DNA of 64,000 bases from Paenibacillus taichungensis. Lineage in GTDB: Bacteria; Bacillota; Bacilli; Paenibacillales; Paenibacillaceae. Location of the stretch: assembly GCF_013359905.1 (NCBI RefSeq), contig NZ_JABMCC010000108.1:219893-283892 (forward strand). Reading direction: 5' to 3'. How positions within the stretch are numbered: the first letter of the stretch is position 1; each line of letters opens with the position of its first letter. A program made the translations under genes and the position numbers. The notes under the pieces are model-generated. The model made no database searches. It was not told the DNA's origin and worked only from the letters and a program-made list of their open reading frames with translations. Of this stretch, positions 1 through 7,919 are shown piece by piece.

Positions 1-2
1 TC

Positions 3-881
3 TTTCGGATTATCCCGGCCATTTTCCATCCGATCTTCTTCTCCGTTGCTCTCGTCACGGGTGCCAAGCTGGTCCCACCGGAAAAAAGCAGTCAGGCCGT
101 TGCCAAAGTGTTTACCGGGATCACTGCCGGCTTTGCATTTGGCGTGCCCTTAACTTCCTACCTTGCAGAACGCTTCTCGTTGGAGGTTGCGTTCTGGTTC
201 GGAGCGGTTGTCAGTCTCATTGCTTTCATCGGTATATGGATTTGGCTGCCCTCAATGCCTGTGCAAGAGAAGATGTCTTATGGCAAACAGATCGGCATTT
301 TGCGTAAACCTGCACTGTGGCTAAATATTGCTACTGTCATTTTTATTTTTGCAGCGATGTTCTCCGTATACAGTTATTTCGCCGAATACCTAGGGCAAGT
401 CACCCAAATGGGCGGTTCATGGATTAGTGTGATGCTCTTGGCCTTTGGTGTTATTATGATTGCCGGAAATTTGGTATTCGGACAGCTTCTGCATCGGAAT
501 ATTCCGAGAACTGTTCTCCTCTTCCCGGTGCTATACATGGCGGCTTATTTACTCGTTTTCTATGCAGGTTCCTATTTCATTCCGATGATTATCATGGTGT
601 TCGTCTGGGGTGCGATTCACTCTGGCGGTCTGATTGTCAGCCAAACTTGGCTTACGACGGAGTCTCAGGAAGCACCTGAATTCGGAAATAGCCTCTTTGT
701 CTCTTTCTCTAATCTGGGGATTACCCTCGGAACCTCCATTGGTGGCTGGTTCATTGCCCAACTTGGAATTCATCAGGTCATCTGGAGCGGAATAATCTTT
801 GGTCTGCTTGCTTTGGTATCCATCGTTGTCAAAATAAAATTTTTCACCTCTCGTAGTCGTAGTTCAATAGAGACGGTTTAA
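3..881 (+). CDS. MFS transporter, C-terminal part (cut by window edge)
   Basis: The frame is open to the left edge of the window, so only the C-terminal part of the protein is present. It is strongly hydrophobic, with about eight membrane-spanning stretches separated by short basic loops. A charged cytoplasmic loop after a LPSMP segment looks like the central loop of a 12-TM major facilitator. The pattern resembles the AraJ/YdhP sugar- or drug-efflux group; this is family-level recognition from memory. It would act in the cytoplasmic membrane as a proton-driven exporter, but the substrate cannot be read. A GTG at 108 could be mistaken for a start, but the upstream codons continue the same transmembrane pattern. 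The gene ends in a strong hairpin terminator and does not continue into the next gene. Confidence 0.8.
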   Translation, partial: FRIIPAIFHPIFFSVALVTGAKLVPPEKSSQAVAKVFTGITAGFAFGVPLTSYLAERFSLEVAFWFGAVVSLIAFIGIWIWLPSMPVQEKMSYGKQIGILRKPALWLNIATVIFIFAAMFSVYSYFAEYLGQVTQMGGSWISVMLLAFGVIMIAGNLVFGQLLHRNIPRTVLLFPVLYMAAYLLVFYAGSYFIPMIIMVFVWGAIHSGGLIVSQTWLTTESQEAPEFGNSLFVSFSNLGITLGTSIGGWFIAQLGIHQVIWSGIIFGLLALVSIVVKIKFFTSRSRSSIETV

Positions 882-964
882 AAGTTAAGTGCCCAGCGTC
901 ATCTACAATCAAATATGATTTGGGTGTTGTTGAGGAAGAAGTTTAAACATATAAAGAGACGTGT

Positions 965-1030
965 AGAGACTACTCTAATCATTTCCAGTGAATTCCTATC
1001 GGATGATCCAGAGTAGTCTCTTTTATTTGT
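965..1030 (+). terminator. Rho-independent terminator of the MFS gene
   Basis: A 12-bp perfect inverted repeat (AGAGACTACTCT at 965-976 with AGAGTAGTCTCT at 1010-1021) carries an inner 5-bp helix (978-982 with 1003-1007) and is followed by a T-rich stretch. Confidence 0.85.
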
Positions 1031-1124
1031 CATTTTGTGGTTTACATTTACCAAATGTTTATCTAGTATTAACTCCAATGATACATATCTTTACATAACA
1101 CTAGATAACAAGGGAGATTACAAC

Positions 1125-3410
1125 ATGCGCAAATTTTCACCAAAACGTTACGCCGGATGGCCCTTATCATTCCTCTTATGTGCCTCCATCCTCTTCGCAC
1201 CTTTTGCCTCCACTCCGGCTCAGGCTGCTGAAGCAGACAAGGAAACCAAGATTACATTGTTGGGAACATCGGACATTCATGGCCGATTTATGCCGTGGGA
1301 CTATGCCCTGGACGGTCCAAATCCAACCGGCAGCATGACGCAGTTGTATACGATCGTGAAAAAAGTACGTGCTGAGAATCCAAATACGATTCTGTTGGAT
1401 GCAGGCGATATGATTCAGGACAATTCTGCTGAACTGTTCAACGATCAACCTCAATCTCCCATGATGGTCGCAATGAACGAAATGAAATATGACGCATGGG
1501 TCATGGGGAATCATGAATTTAACTTTGGATTGGACGTATTAGAGAAGATTTCCTCACAGTTCAAGGGACAACCCTTGGTAGGTAACATTTTCAAAGAAAA
1601 CGGCGACCGCTACATGCCTGCTTATACGATTATTGAGAAGGACGGTATCAAGGTTGGCGTCATCGGAATGAACACACCTATGATTACCGAGTTCGAAAAA
1701 GGTACGGATCACCTGGACGGCATCATTGTCAAAGACCCGGTAGAGGAGACCAAGAAGGCCATCGCTGAGCTGAAAGGCAAAGTGGACGTCATGGTTGGAC
1801 TTATGCATATGGGGCTCGATAACGAGAACGGGAACCCGGGCACCGGGGTTACGGATATTGCCAATGCCAACCCGGAGCTGGCTGCTATTTTTGCCGGACA
1901 CATGCATACGCTGATTGAATCCCAAACGGTTAACGGCGTATTGATCTCCGAGCCGAACAAATATGGTTCACACATTTCACGGATTGACCTCACGTTTGCC
2001 AAAGAAGGCGACAAGGTTGTACTGAAAAGCAAGGAAGCACAAGCACTCGCTGTAAAAGCAGCTGATGGCTCTTATGAAGTGTCCGATCCCGGACTGGAAG
2101 ATACACTGCATCCGTTCCACGAGTTCGCTCGTGCCGATGCCAACATTGAAGTAGCCGAGCTAAAAGGAACCAATCTGGTACCAGCAGATGAGATCAAGGG
2201 CATTCCTGCTGTGCAGATTCAGGAGACACCACTCTCTGACTTCTTCACTGAAGTCATGCTGCATTATAGCGATGCCGATGTTGTCGCTCACCAGATCGAT
2301 AACGATAAGGCCAAGCTGGATGTCGGACCGATCAAGAAAAAGGATATTGCGTTCAACTACCAATTTACCTTTGGTGAAGTAACGGTATATGAAGTGACCG
2401 GACGTGATCTGAAGGATTACATGGAATGGTCTGCGGGTTATTTTAACTCCACACGCCCTGGTGATGTGACGATCAGTTTTGATCCGAAACGACGTGCTTC
2501 CAAATACAGCACCGACGATTTCTTTGGCGGGGTGACGTATGAAATTGACCTGACCAAGCCTTACGGCAGTCGGATTACGAACCTCAAATACAGCAATGGC
2601 AAAGTGATTAAAGAAGAAGATACACTCAAGCTCGGCATGAATGCCTACCGGATGGAAGCCCTGATTGCCAAAGGTGGGGCACTGGAAGGACGTAAGTTCA
2701 AGCAATTGTGGTCCTCCAAGGATGCTTCGGCATTTGGCGAGATTCAAGGTACGATCCGTAATCTGTCCATTGCTTATCTCAAAGACGTGATGAAAGGCGT
2801 TTATGAACCGAAAATCCAGCACAACTGGAAAATCACGGGTGTTGATCTGACAGCACCTGCACGTGCAGATATCGTAGAGCTGATTAATGATGGCATCATG
2901 TCTGTTCCGACAACGGAAGATGGCAAGTATACCAATATTGCGTCCATTAACATTTTGGATGCGGTGACTGAAGAAGAAATGACTGCACTTGCCGCCAAAG
3001 CGAACGTAAGTATCGCGAAATTCTCTGGCGTAAAAACCAAAGGTGAGTTCTATCAAGAGCTGAATAAAGCTCGCAAGGCGTCCACTGGCAGTGCTGAGGA
3101 AGAGACTAATACACCTGAGAAGCCGACAACACCAACGGTACCGAAACCAGACACATCGAAACCCGGCAAACCATCTACATCACCAAGTACAGGTAAACCG
3201 GGTACAGTCGTAAAAGGTAAACAAGCCAAGGTTACTGCAGCCTACCTGAACATGCGCTCTAGCGCTTCATCCAAAGCCAAAGTAGTTACTGCCGTACCGA
3301 AAGGCACCGTCCTTGAAGTAATCAGTACAGATAAGTATGGTTGGGTCAAAGTGAAACTGGATGGACGCGTAGCTTATGTCTACGGAAAATATGTAAGTAT
3401 GCTGAAATAG
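1125..3410 (+). CDS. Secreted 5'-nucleotidase / cyclic phosphodiesterase family enzyme with SH3b tail
   Basis: This is a calcineurin-like metallophosphoesterase plus 5'-nucleotidase C-terminal domain, 761 residues. ATG 1125 is chosen because AAGGGAG lies 8 bases upstream and a signal peptide follows, with cleavage near AQA-AEA (about residue 35). Metal-site motifs are visible in order: TSDIHGR (48-54), GDMIQDN, GNHEFNFG and GHMHT. The family (UshA, CpdB, YfkN) removes phosphate from extracellular nucleotides or 2',3'-cyclic nucleotides for scavenging. A Thr/Pro/Lys-rich linker (about 653-696) leads to a bacterial SH3 domain (about 697-761, motif YLNMRSSAS), which usually binds cell wall. The enzyme is therefore probably wall-retained; that is inference. 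It is monocistronic, with its own terminator. Exact substrate is not deducible. Confidence 0.9.
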   Translation: MRKFSPKRYAGWPLSFLLCASILFAPFASTPAQAAEADKETKITLLGTSDIHGRFMPWDYALDGPNPTGSMTQLYTIVKKVRAENPNTILLDAGDMIQDNSAELFNDQPQSPMMVAMNEMKYDAWVMGNHEFNFGLDVLEKISSQFKGQPLVGNIFKENGDRYMPAYTIIEKDGIKVGVIGMNTPMITEFEKGTDHLDGIIVKDPVEETKKAIAELKGKVDVMVGLMHMGLDNENGNPGTGVTDIANANPELAAIFAGHMHTLIESQTVNGVLISEPNKYGSHISRIDLTFAKEGDKVVLKSKEAQALAVKAADGSYEVSDPGLEDTLHPFHEFARADANIEVAELKGTNLVPADEIKGIPAVQIQETPLSDFFTEVMLHYSDADVVAHQIDNDKAKLDVGPIKKKDIAFNYQFTFGEVTVYEVTGRDLKDYMEWSAGYFNSTRPGDVTISFDPKRRASKYSTDDFFGGVTYEIDLTKPYGSRITNLKYSNGKVIKEEDTLKLGMNAYRMEALIAKGGALEGRKFKQLWSSKDASAFGEIQGTIRNLSIAYLKDVMKGVYEPKIQHNWKITGVDLTAPARADIVELINDGIMSVPTTEDGKYTNIASINILDAVTEEEMTALAAKANVSIAKFSGVKTKGEFYQELNKARKASTGSAEEETNTPEKPTTPTVPKPDTSKPGKPSTSPSTGKPGTVVKGKQAKVTAAYLNMRSSASSKAKVVTAVPKGTVLEVISTDKYGWVKVKLDGRVAYVYGKYVSMLK

Positions 3411-3416
3411 ATTGAA

Positions 3417-3458
3417 AGACCTCCTCCACAATGCATGTGGAAGAGGTCTTTTCTTTTT
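3417..3458 (+). terminator. Terminator of the nucleotidase gene
   Basis: A 14-base inverted repeat (AGACCTCCTCCACA at 3417-3430 with TGTGGAAGAGGTCT at 3436-3449) is followed by TTTCTTTTTT. Confidence 0.85.
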
Positions 3459-3489
3459 TGGATATTAGAGCCATACGTTACGTGTCCAC

Positions 3490-4182
3490 CTACTCCTGCG
3501 CCAAGCTTCGAACCTTTTTCACAAACTGATCCAGCTTGATTCCATTCGTTTGTTTGGTGAATTCAAGCGCCTCATTGGAGAACCCTTCGTAGGCAGAAAG
3601 GACATAATCCCCATCGACGATATAGTACGTGCCATAACGAGAGGAGTAATAACCTCCACGTTGCTCGGACTCTACTCCCTTTTTGATTGCTGTAACTATT
3701 CTCTGACCAGGCATAAGTTTTGGATCGAACGCCGCAAACGCTGCGTTATAGAACAGAAATGTTTCCTTGGCTACATCTCCTCCTGTAATCACTTCGTGCA
3801 CCTTTACTTTGTAAGAGACGAACTCAGCTTCGTAGGGAGTCATTCCCGTAGTCTCCTGCTTTTCTGTCATTGTGCGTTCGGGTGTATCTGGTTCAGTGGT
3901 TATCACCATGCTGAAATCCGGAAGAACGCTCACAACCTCTGCCACAACAACTGCATCTGCGAAGTCCATGATCTCTCTAAAGGTCACTTTTTTCATCCAT
4001 GGAGTCACGAGAGACTGTGGTGAGAATGGGTACTCCTCCCTCAGCTCCTGTAACCGTTTTTGGGAGAGAACATCTAAAAAATCTGATTCAGCATCCGAGT
4101 TAGAAAAAGAGGCCGAGCAACCCAATAGACCGAATGTTAACGTGATTGCAAACAACCAACACACTACACGAAGTTGTGTCAC
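3490..4182 (-). CDS. Lipoprotein of unknown function
   Basis: I do not recognise a family. The 230-residue product begins with a typical lipoprotein signal: a short basic start, a hydrophobic stretch and the lipobox LLGCS, so it should be anchored outside the cytoplasmic membrane. The start is a GTG (4180-4182), preceded by a strong GGGAGGAG at 4191-4198 with 8-base spacing. The mature part is soluble, mixed alpha/beta in character, and contains a Tyr-rich stretch near residue 180. It is convergent with the nucleotidase gene and lies 36 bases downstream of the macrolide phosphotransferase gene on the same strand, so the two could be cotranscribed. No clear terminator separates them. Confidence 0.75.
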   Translation of the reverse strand: MTQLRVVCWLFAITLTFGLLGCSASFSNSDAESDFLDVLSQKRLQELREEYPFSPQSLVTPWMKKVTFREIMDFADAVVVAEVVSVLPDFSMVITTEPDTPERTMTEKQETTGMTPYEAEFVSYKVKVHEVITGGDVAKETFLFYNAAFAAFDPKLMPGQRIVTAIKKGVESEQRGGYYSSRYGTYYIVDGDYVLSAYEGFSNEALEFTKQTNGIKLDQFVKKVRSLAQE

Positions 4183-4218
4183 GCACCCTTCTCCTCCCAG
4201 CGTTTCCTCAACCTTATA

Positions 4219-5157
4219 TTAATCCCGCTTAACGTCCCAGCTCGCAAGCATGCCTCTCGCCATTTCCATATTGGATTCTTCCCCAGTGATTAATGCAAAC
4301 TGCGCAACGATTGCCGGGTATGCCGCCCACTGCTCCCGAATATGCTCCAGCATCCGCGGCCATGTCCTTCCCCCTGCCTTCTCATAGCGATTAAGCAAAT
4401 TCCGTAAGCCTTCCTCTTCGAAGAGCGCATAATAGATGACAAAATCCTTACCCGGGTCGGCAATCTCTGCCTCCGTCCAATCAATCAGCCCGGTAACCCG
4501 CTGGGCATCGTCGACGATAATGTGCGGCGGATGCAGATCACCGTGATTGAACGTTGAGTGTTCAGGCCAATAGCTGTCCGTTGTCAGCCAAGCTTCCCAC
4601 CGCTTGGACAGTTGTTCTGGCACCTCAAAGCTTTGTTTAATCTCTTCAATATTGGCTGCAAAAGCTTCACGAGCTTCTGTAGGCGTCTTGCTGCGCACTC
4701 CGCCCTTTATCGCCTCATCAGGATCAATGTTATGCAATGCCACTAGTGAAGTAGCGAGCGAATCGAAGAAATCGTCGGATAAGCTATCCTGTGAAAATCG
4801 CCATGCGTATCCTCCCCCTGCCGGATCAACGACCGCAATCGGTTCTCCATCAAGTAAAGGATAAGCGATCAGTTCCGGTGTACAAATCCGCCACTCTGGT
4901 ACCTCTACCGGCAGACGGCTTTTAACAACCTCCAGCACCTTGCGCTCATTTTCGGCTCTTTCCCATACATCCTCGCGCCGTGGCTGGCGCAGTATCCACT
5001 GTTGTCCCTGTTCATCGGTGGCAAACGCTACCCGAAAGTCCATACCGGACTCGTTAATTTTCATGGATTCCTCAGCAATATGAAGCCCATTCTGTGCAGC
5101 TAAAGATGTTAGTTCCTTTTGAAATTCCAACTGCTCATTCACGTTCAATTTTGTCAT
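4219..5157 (-). CDS. mph: Macrolide 2'-phosphotransferase (Mph family)
   Basis: This member of the APH kinase fold transfers phosphate (GTP in characterised Mph enzymes) to the desosamine 2'-OH of macrolides, inactivating them in the cytoplasm. The catalytic loop HGDLHPPH (205-212, catalytic Asp207) and the metal-binding segment GLIDWTEAEIADPGKDF (Asp226) match the Mph signature rather than aminoglycoside kinases. At 312 residues it is of normal family length. ATG 5157 is chosen over the upstream in-frame start at 5202 because AGGGGAG lies about 9 bases before it and the upstream alternative sits inside a terminator hairpin. Such genes are intrinsic in several Bacillales. The leader carries a terminator and matching antiterminator, described separately, implying drug-responsive control. 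Drug spectrum cannot be predicted from sequence. Confidence 0.88.
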   Translation of the reverse strand: MTKLNVNEQLEFQKELTSLAAQNGLHIAEESMKINESGMDFRVAFATDEQGQQWILRQPRREDVWERAENERKVLEVVKSRLPVEVPEWRICTPELIAYPLLDGEPIAVVDPAGGGYAWRFSQDSLSDDFFDSLATSLVALHNIDPDEAIKGGVRSKTPTEAREAFAANIEEIKQSFEVPEQLSKRWEAWLTTDSYWPEHSTFNHGDLHPPHIIVDDAQRVTGLIDWTEAEIADPGKDFVIYYALFEEEGLRNLLNRYEKAGGRTWPRMLEHIREQWAAYPAIVAQFALITGEESNMEMARGMLASWDVKRD

Positions 5158-5400
5158 TTCAGGCTCTCCCCTTTTCCTCAATAAAATAAAAAACACAGAC
5201 ATCCATGCCTGTGCAGTTCATTTCGGATATTGGGTGTACCTGAATGCTCGCCAAAAAAATAGTAGTACACTAAAGAACCACTCTTAAAGAGCGTTTCTTT
5301 AATGACTAGCGGCATACGTGTAAATAGGCAAACCGATCCCGATGAGCTGCACACAGGCAGAAATACAGCAAGCGCAAACAAACGTTTCGCCATACTATCT
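5158..5400 (-). promoter_or_regulatory. mph leader with transcription attenuator and antiterminator
   Basis: On the minus strand the leader contains CTGCCTGTGTGCAG (5347-5360), which is complementary, with a 2-base bulge, to CTGCACAGGCA (5206-5216). The latter includes the 5' arm of the terminator just before mph. The two pairings are mutually exclusive, which is classic attenuator design. A 71-codon frame (start 5393, MAKRLFALAVFLPVC...) runs through the first element and could be a leader peptide, although its Shine-Dalgarno is weak. A second possibility is a very short GTG-TGG-TAA frame after GGAGGG near 5425-5432. Control by a macrolide-stalled ribosome is inferred from known resistance attenuators. 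Confidence 0.7.
5181..5213 (-). terminator. Leader terminator (attenuator) upstream of mph
   Basis: On the minus strand CACAGGCAT pairs with ATGTCTGTG (5194-5202 with 5205-5213, one G-U), followed by TTTTTTATTTTATT. No minus-strand gene lies upstream for it to terminate, so it acts inside the mph transcript, 24 bases before the start codon. Confidence 0.75.
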
Positions 5401-5442
5401 CAATCGGAAAAAATTTACCACACATATCCCTCCGTTCCGTAA

Positions 5443-5459
5443 GTTAACCATATGTTAAC
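5443..5459. promoter_or_regulatory. Inverted repeat between mph leader and divergent lipoprotein gene
   Basis: GTTAACCATATGTTAAC is a near-perfect palindrome with GTTAA/TTAAC arms. It lies in the 195-base divergent region ahead of the mph leader. It could be an operator, but no regulator can be assigned. Confidence 0.3.
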
Positions 5460-5588
5460 ATATTCCATTTTCTAGTTCCAGCTTAAATAGCAGTTTTTCT
5501 GTTATTTTTTAAGCGATGTGTAGGAACCTTGGTAGCTCAAAAACCGTCATACGTATAGATACATTACAAAGAATGAGGTGAGCAACGA

Positions 5589-5945
5589 ATGTCCATTGTG
5601 CGAAAATTATCCCTAATGCCGCTCATTTTACTTCTGTTAACGCTAGGATGTTCAGAAGAATCAGCAGAAAAGGAGGAGGGGAAAGCTTCTGTTAGCGGGG
5701 TGATCACGGATTTTTATGAAGAAAAGGGACAGGTCCTCATCGATAATGAAGAAGATAACGGTAATAAATCAGGCCCCATCTTGATTTCTCTTCATACAAA
5801 TGCCGAACTTATCATTGAAGGAGAGATTGTCGCAGCACCTTTGGATGATACACTGGTTGGTCGAAGTGCAGATGTATGGACAGGTGGGGTTATCGCCAAA
5901 TCTTATCCTCCGCAGACTAAGGCTTTGAAGATGGTCATCCATTAA
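5589..5945 (+). CDS. Small lipoprotein, DUF3221 (YobA)-like
   Basis: This 118-residue lipoprotein has the lipobox LTLGCS after a hydrophobic signal and would be exported and lipid-anchored. The mature part starts with an acidic linker, then a compact beta-rich domain (VSGVITDFY ... VGRSADVWTGGVIAKSYPPQ). I associate this layout with DUF3221/YobA-like proteins, whose C-terminal VW(T)xGxxAxSYPxQ stretch is characteristic; the function of that family is unknown. ATG 5589 follows a GAGGTGAG Shine-Dalgarno with 7-8 base spacing. It is divergent from the mph leader. No convincing terminator follows; the region up to dbpA holds the helicase promoter and leader. Confidence 0.7.
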   Translation: MSIVRKLSLMPLILLLLTLGCSEESAEKEEGKASVSGVITDFYEEKGQVLIDNEEDNGNKSGPILISLHTNAELIIEGEIVAAPLDDTLVGRSADVWTGGVIAKSYPPQTKALKMVIH

Positions 5946-6124
5946 TAGAAAGCATAACATTCGATACATTTCGTTTCACGTGGAACGCTTTGATACACCT
6001 TCCCCCTTCGGAGGTAAGCCACTTCCCATAGGTGCTGCTCACAGTTTTTCTCGGAAAATGAAGTTTGGCAGCATTAAACTAGATGATTATAGCAATTACT
6101 CCGTTAGCGCATCTATATATAGAG

Positions 6125-6236
6125 TATAATGAAGAGGTATACGATAAATGTACGGTGCAATGCTTATATGTAAGCATATCGCAAAATGCGATTCCAAACG
6201 CCCCTGTATTCAAAACTAACGTAAAAGAGGTTAACG
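6125..6236 (+). promoter_or_regulatory. dbpA promoter -10 and hairpin-bearing leader
   Basis: TATAAT at 6125-6130 is a good -10, though no clear -35 is visible. The presumed leader of about 100 bases holds two adjacent hairpins: TGCTTA/TAAGCA at 6161-6176, and ATCGCA-AAA-TGCGAT at 6178-6192. The Shine-Dalgarno AAGAGGT precedes ATG 6237. The rest of the 5946-6124 gap shows only weak short repeats. Confidence 0.45.
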
Positions 6237-7682
6237 ATGAGTAAGCAACAATTTAAAGATTATGGACTTGGCGAAGAAATCGTAAAAGCGCTGGATAGCC
6301 TGGGCTATGAAACCCCAACGGAGGTTCAAACCAAAGTTATTCCAGTTGCCCTTGAAAATAAAGATCTTGTAGTCAAATCCCAAACAGGCAGCGGGAAAAC
6401 AGCCGCCTACGGTATTCCAGTCTGTGAGCTGGTAGATTGGAACGAAAATAAACCGCAGGCTTTGATTCTCACGCCAACCCGCGAGTTGGCTTTGCAAGTG
6501 AACGAAGATATTACCAATATCGGACGCTTTAAGCGTATTAAAGCAACCGCACTATACGGTCAGTCTCCTTTTCATGTTCAAAAAGCCGAGTTAAAACAAA
6601 GAACGCATGTCGCTGTAGGCACACCGGGACGGGTACTGGACCATATCGAACGTGGCACCCTGCCGCTGGATCGGATCTCATACCTTGTCATTGACGAGGC
6701 CGATGAGATGCTGAACATGGGCTTCATCGAGACGGTGCAATCCATTATTCAAGCACTGCCTAGCGAGCGAGTGACGATGTTATTTTCCGCTACGTTCCCT
6801 GAAGATGTAGCCAAGCTGTCTCGCAAATACATGAACAATCCGGTGGAGATTGAGATCAAGGCAAGTGGTCTTACCACAGCAACGATTGAACATGCCGTGA
6901 TTCACGTGCCAGAGGTGAACAAAACGGCGCTGCTTCAAGACCTGTTTATTGTTGAAAATCCAGATAGCTGTATCGTGTTCTGTCGTACGCAGGAGAACGT
7001 GGATAAACTGTTCCGTGTCATGGCTGACCTCGATTATCCAGCGGATCGCATCCACGGAGGCATGGAACAAGATGAGCGCATCGAAGTGATGAATGCATTC
7101 AGAAGAGGACAATTCCGTTATCTGATTGCAACGGATGTAGCCGCACGCGGAATTGATATCACGAATATTACCCATGTCATCAACTACGATATTCCTTTGG
7201 AAAAAGAGGGATACGTACACCGTACAGGTCGTACAGGTCGCGCTGGTAAAACAGGCAAAGCCTTTACCTTGGTTACCCCGAAGGATGGCAGACGTCTGGC
7301 CGAGATCGAATCTTATATCGGATTTGAGATCCCTGTCGTTAAAGCTCCTTCCGAGGAAGCTGTTGACCGTCGTCGGGAAGAGTTCGAGAAGCGTTTGAAG
7401 ATCGTGCCTGAACGCAAAAAGGACAAGCGTGAACAGTTGAACCAACAGATCATGAAGCTGAACTTCAACGGAGGCAAGAAAAAGAAACTCCGTGCGGTAG
7501 ACTTCGTGGGCACCATCGCCAAGATTGAAGGCGTCACTGCAGACGACATCGGGATTATTACCATTCTGGATAATGTAACCGATGTGGAAATTCTGAACGG
7601 CAAAGGCCCACTCGTGCTTGAGGTTATGCAGAATACAACGATCAAAAAGATGCAGCTCAAGGTTCGCAAAGGTCATAAATAG
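6237..7682 (+). CDS. dbpA: ATP-dependent RNA helicase DbpA (YxiN type)
   Basis: This DEAD-box helicase is specific in its family for hairpin 92 of 23S rRNA and assists late 50S subunit assembly. All core motifs are present: Q motif near residue 28, SQTGSGKT (about 48-55), [31 protein letters not shown] and [10 protein letters not shown]. The C-terminal 75 residues form the RRM-like DbpA domain ([10 protein letters not shown] ... [15 protein letters not shown]), which gives rRNA specificity and separates DbpA/YxiN from DeaD or CshA. At 481 residues the length is normal. The translation is very close to the Bacillus subtilis YxiN sequence as I remember it. It is a single-gene unit with its own leader and terminator. 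Confidence 0.95.
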   Translation: MSKQQFKDYGLGEEIVKALDSLGYETPTEVQTKVIPVALENKDLVVKSQTGSGKTAAYGIPVCELVDWNENKPQALILTPTRELALQVNEDITNIGRFKRIKATALYGQSPFHVQKAELKQRTHVAVGTPGRVLDHIERGTLPLDRISYLVIDEADEMLNMGFIETVQSIIQALPSERVTMLFSATFPEDVAKLSRKYMNNPVEIEIKASGLTTATIEHAVIHVPEVNKTALLQDLFIVENPDSCIVFCRTQENVDKLFRVMADLDYPADRIHGGMEQDERIEVMNAFRRGQFRYLIATDVAARGIDITNITHVINYDIPLEKEGYVHRTGRTGRAGKTGKAFTLVTPKDGRRLAEIESYIGFEIPVVKAPSEEAVDRRREEFEKRLKIVPERKKDKREQLNQQIMKLNFNGGKKKKLRAVDFVGTIAKIEGVTADDIGIITILDNVTDVEILNGKGPLVLEVMQNTTIKKMQLKVRKGHK

Positions 7683-7713
7683 ATTTTGAATCTTTTTAAA
7701 TAGAGTGTTATTC

Positions 7714-7760
7714 AAAAAGGGATAGTGGCTTATTTTATAAGTCTACAATCCCTTTTTTTA
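7714..7760 (+). terminator. Terminator of dbpA
   Basis: AAAAAGGGAT (7714-7723) pairs with ATCCCTTTTT (7748-7757) around an inner CTTA/TAAG helix and ends in a T run. Confidence 0.75.
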
Positions 7761-7837
7761 TATATTGAATGAGGTAAATTACTCGCTATCGCCGCTATAT
7801 TCGGGATAAAGTTCCATTTGTTCATCAGGGTACACAT

Positions 7838-7892
7838 TGTTCACTTGTACAAGATTCCATTTTAATTACACTAAATATGTAAACGCTTCACA
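7838..7892 (+). promoter_or_regulatory. Candidate promoter and cre-like site of the GH43 gene
   Basis: TTGTTC (7838-7843), a 17-base spacer and TTTAAT (7861-7866) form a plausible SigA promoter. TGTAAACGCTTCACA (7878-7892) just downstream resembles a CcpA site (TGTAAnCGnTTnCA) but has one extra base in the right half. It would sit where CcpA acts as a roadblock. Confidence 0.35.
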
Positions 7893-7919
7893 AAGGACCG
7901 ATATTAGGAGGTGTGTGTA

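Noticed and set aside
2160..3056. 298-codon minus-strand frame inside the nucleotidase gene
   Set aside because: Shadow frame of a clear secreted enzyme; no start signals and no domain pattern.
5178..5393. 71-codon frame as an independent protein gene
   Set aside because: It overlaps the mph attenuator and has a weak Shine-Dalgarno; kept only as a possible leader peptide.
6780..7715. 311-codon minus-strand frame opposite dbpA
   Set aside because: Antisense shadow of a highly conserved helicase; Cys/His/Phe-rich noise.
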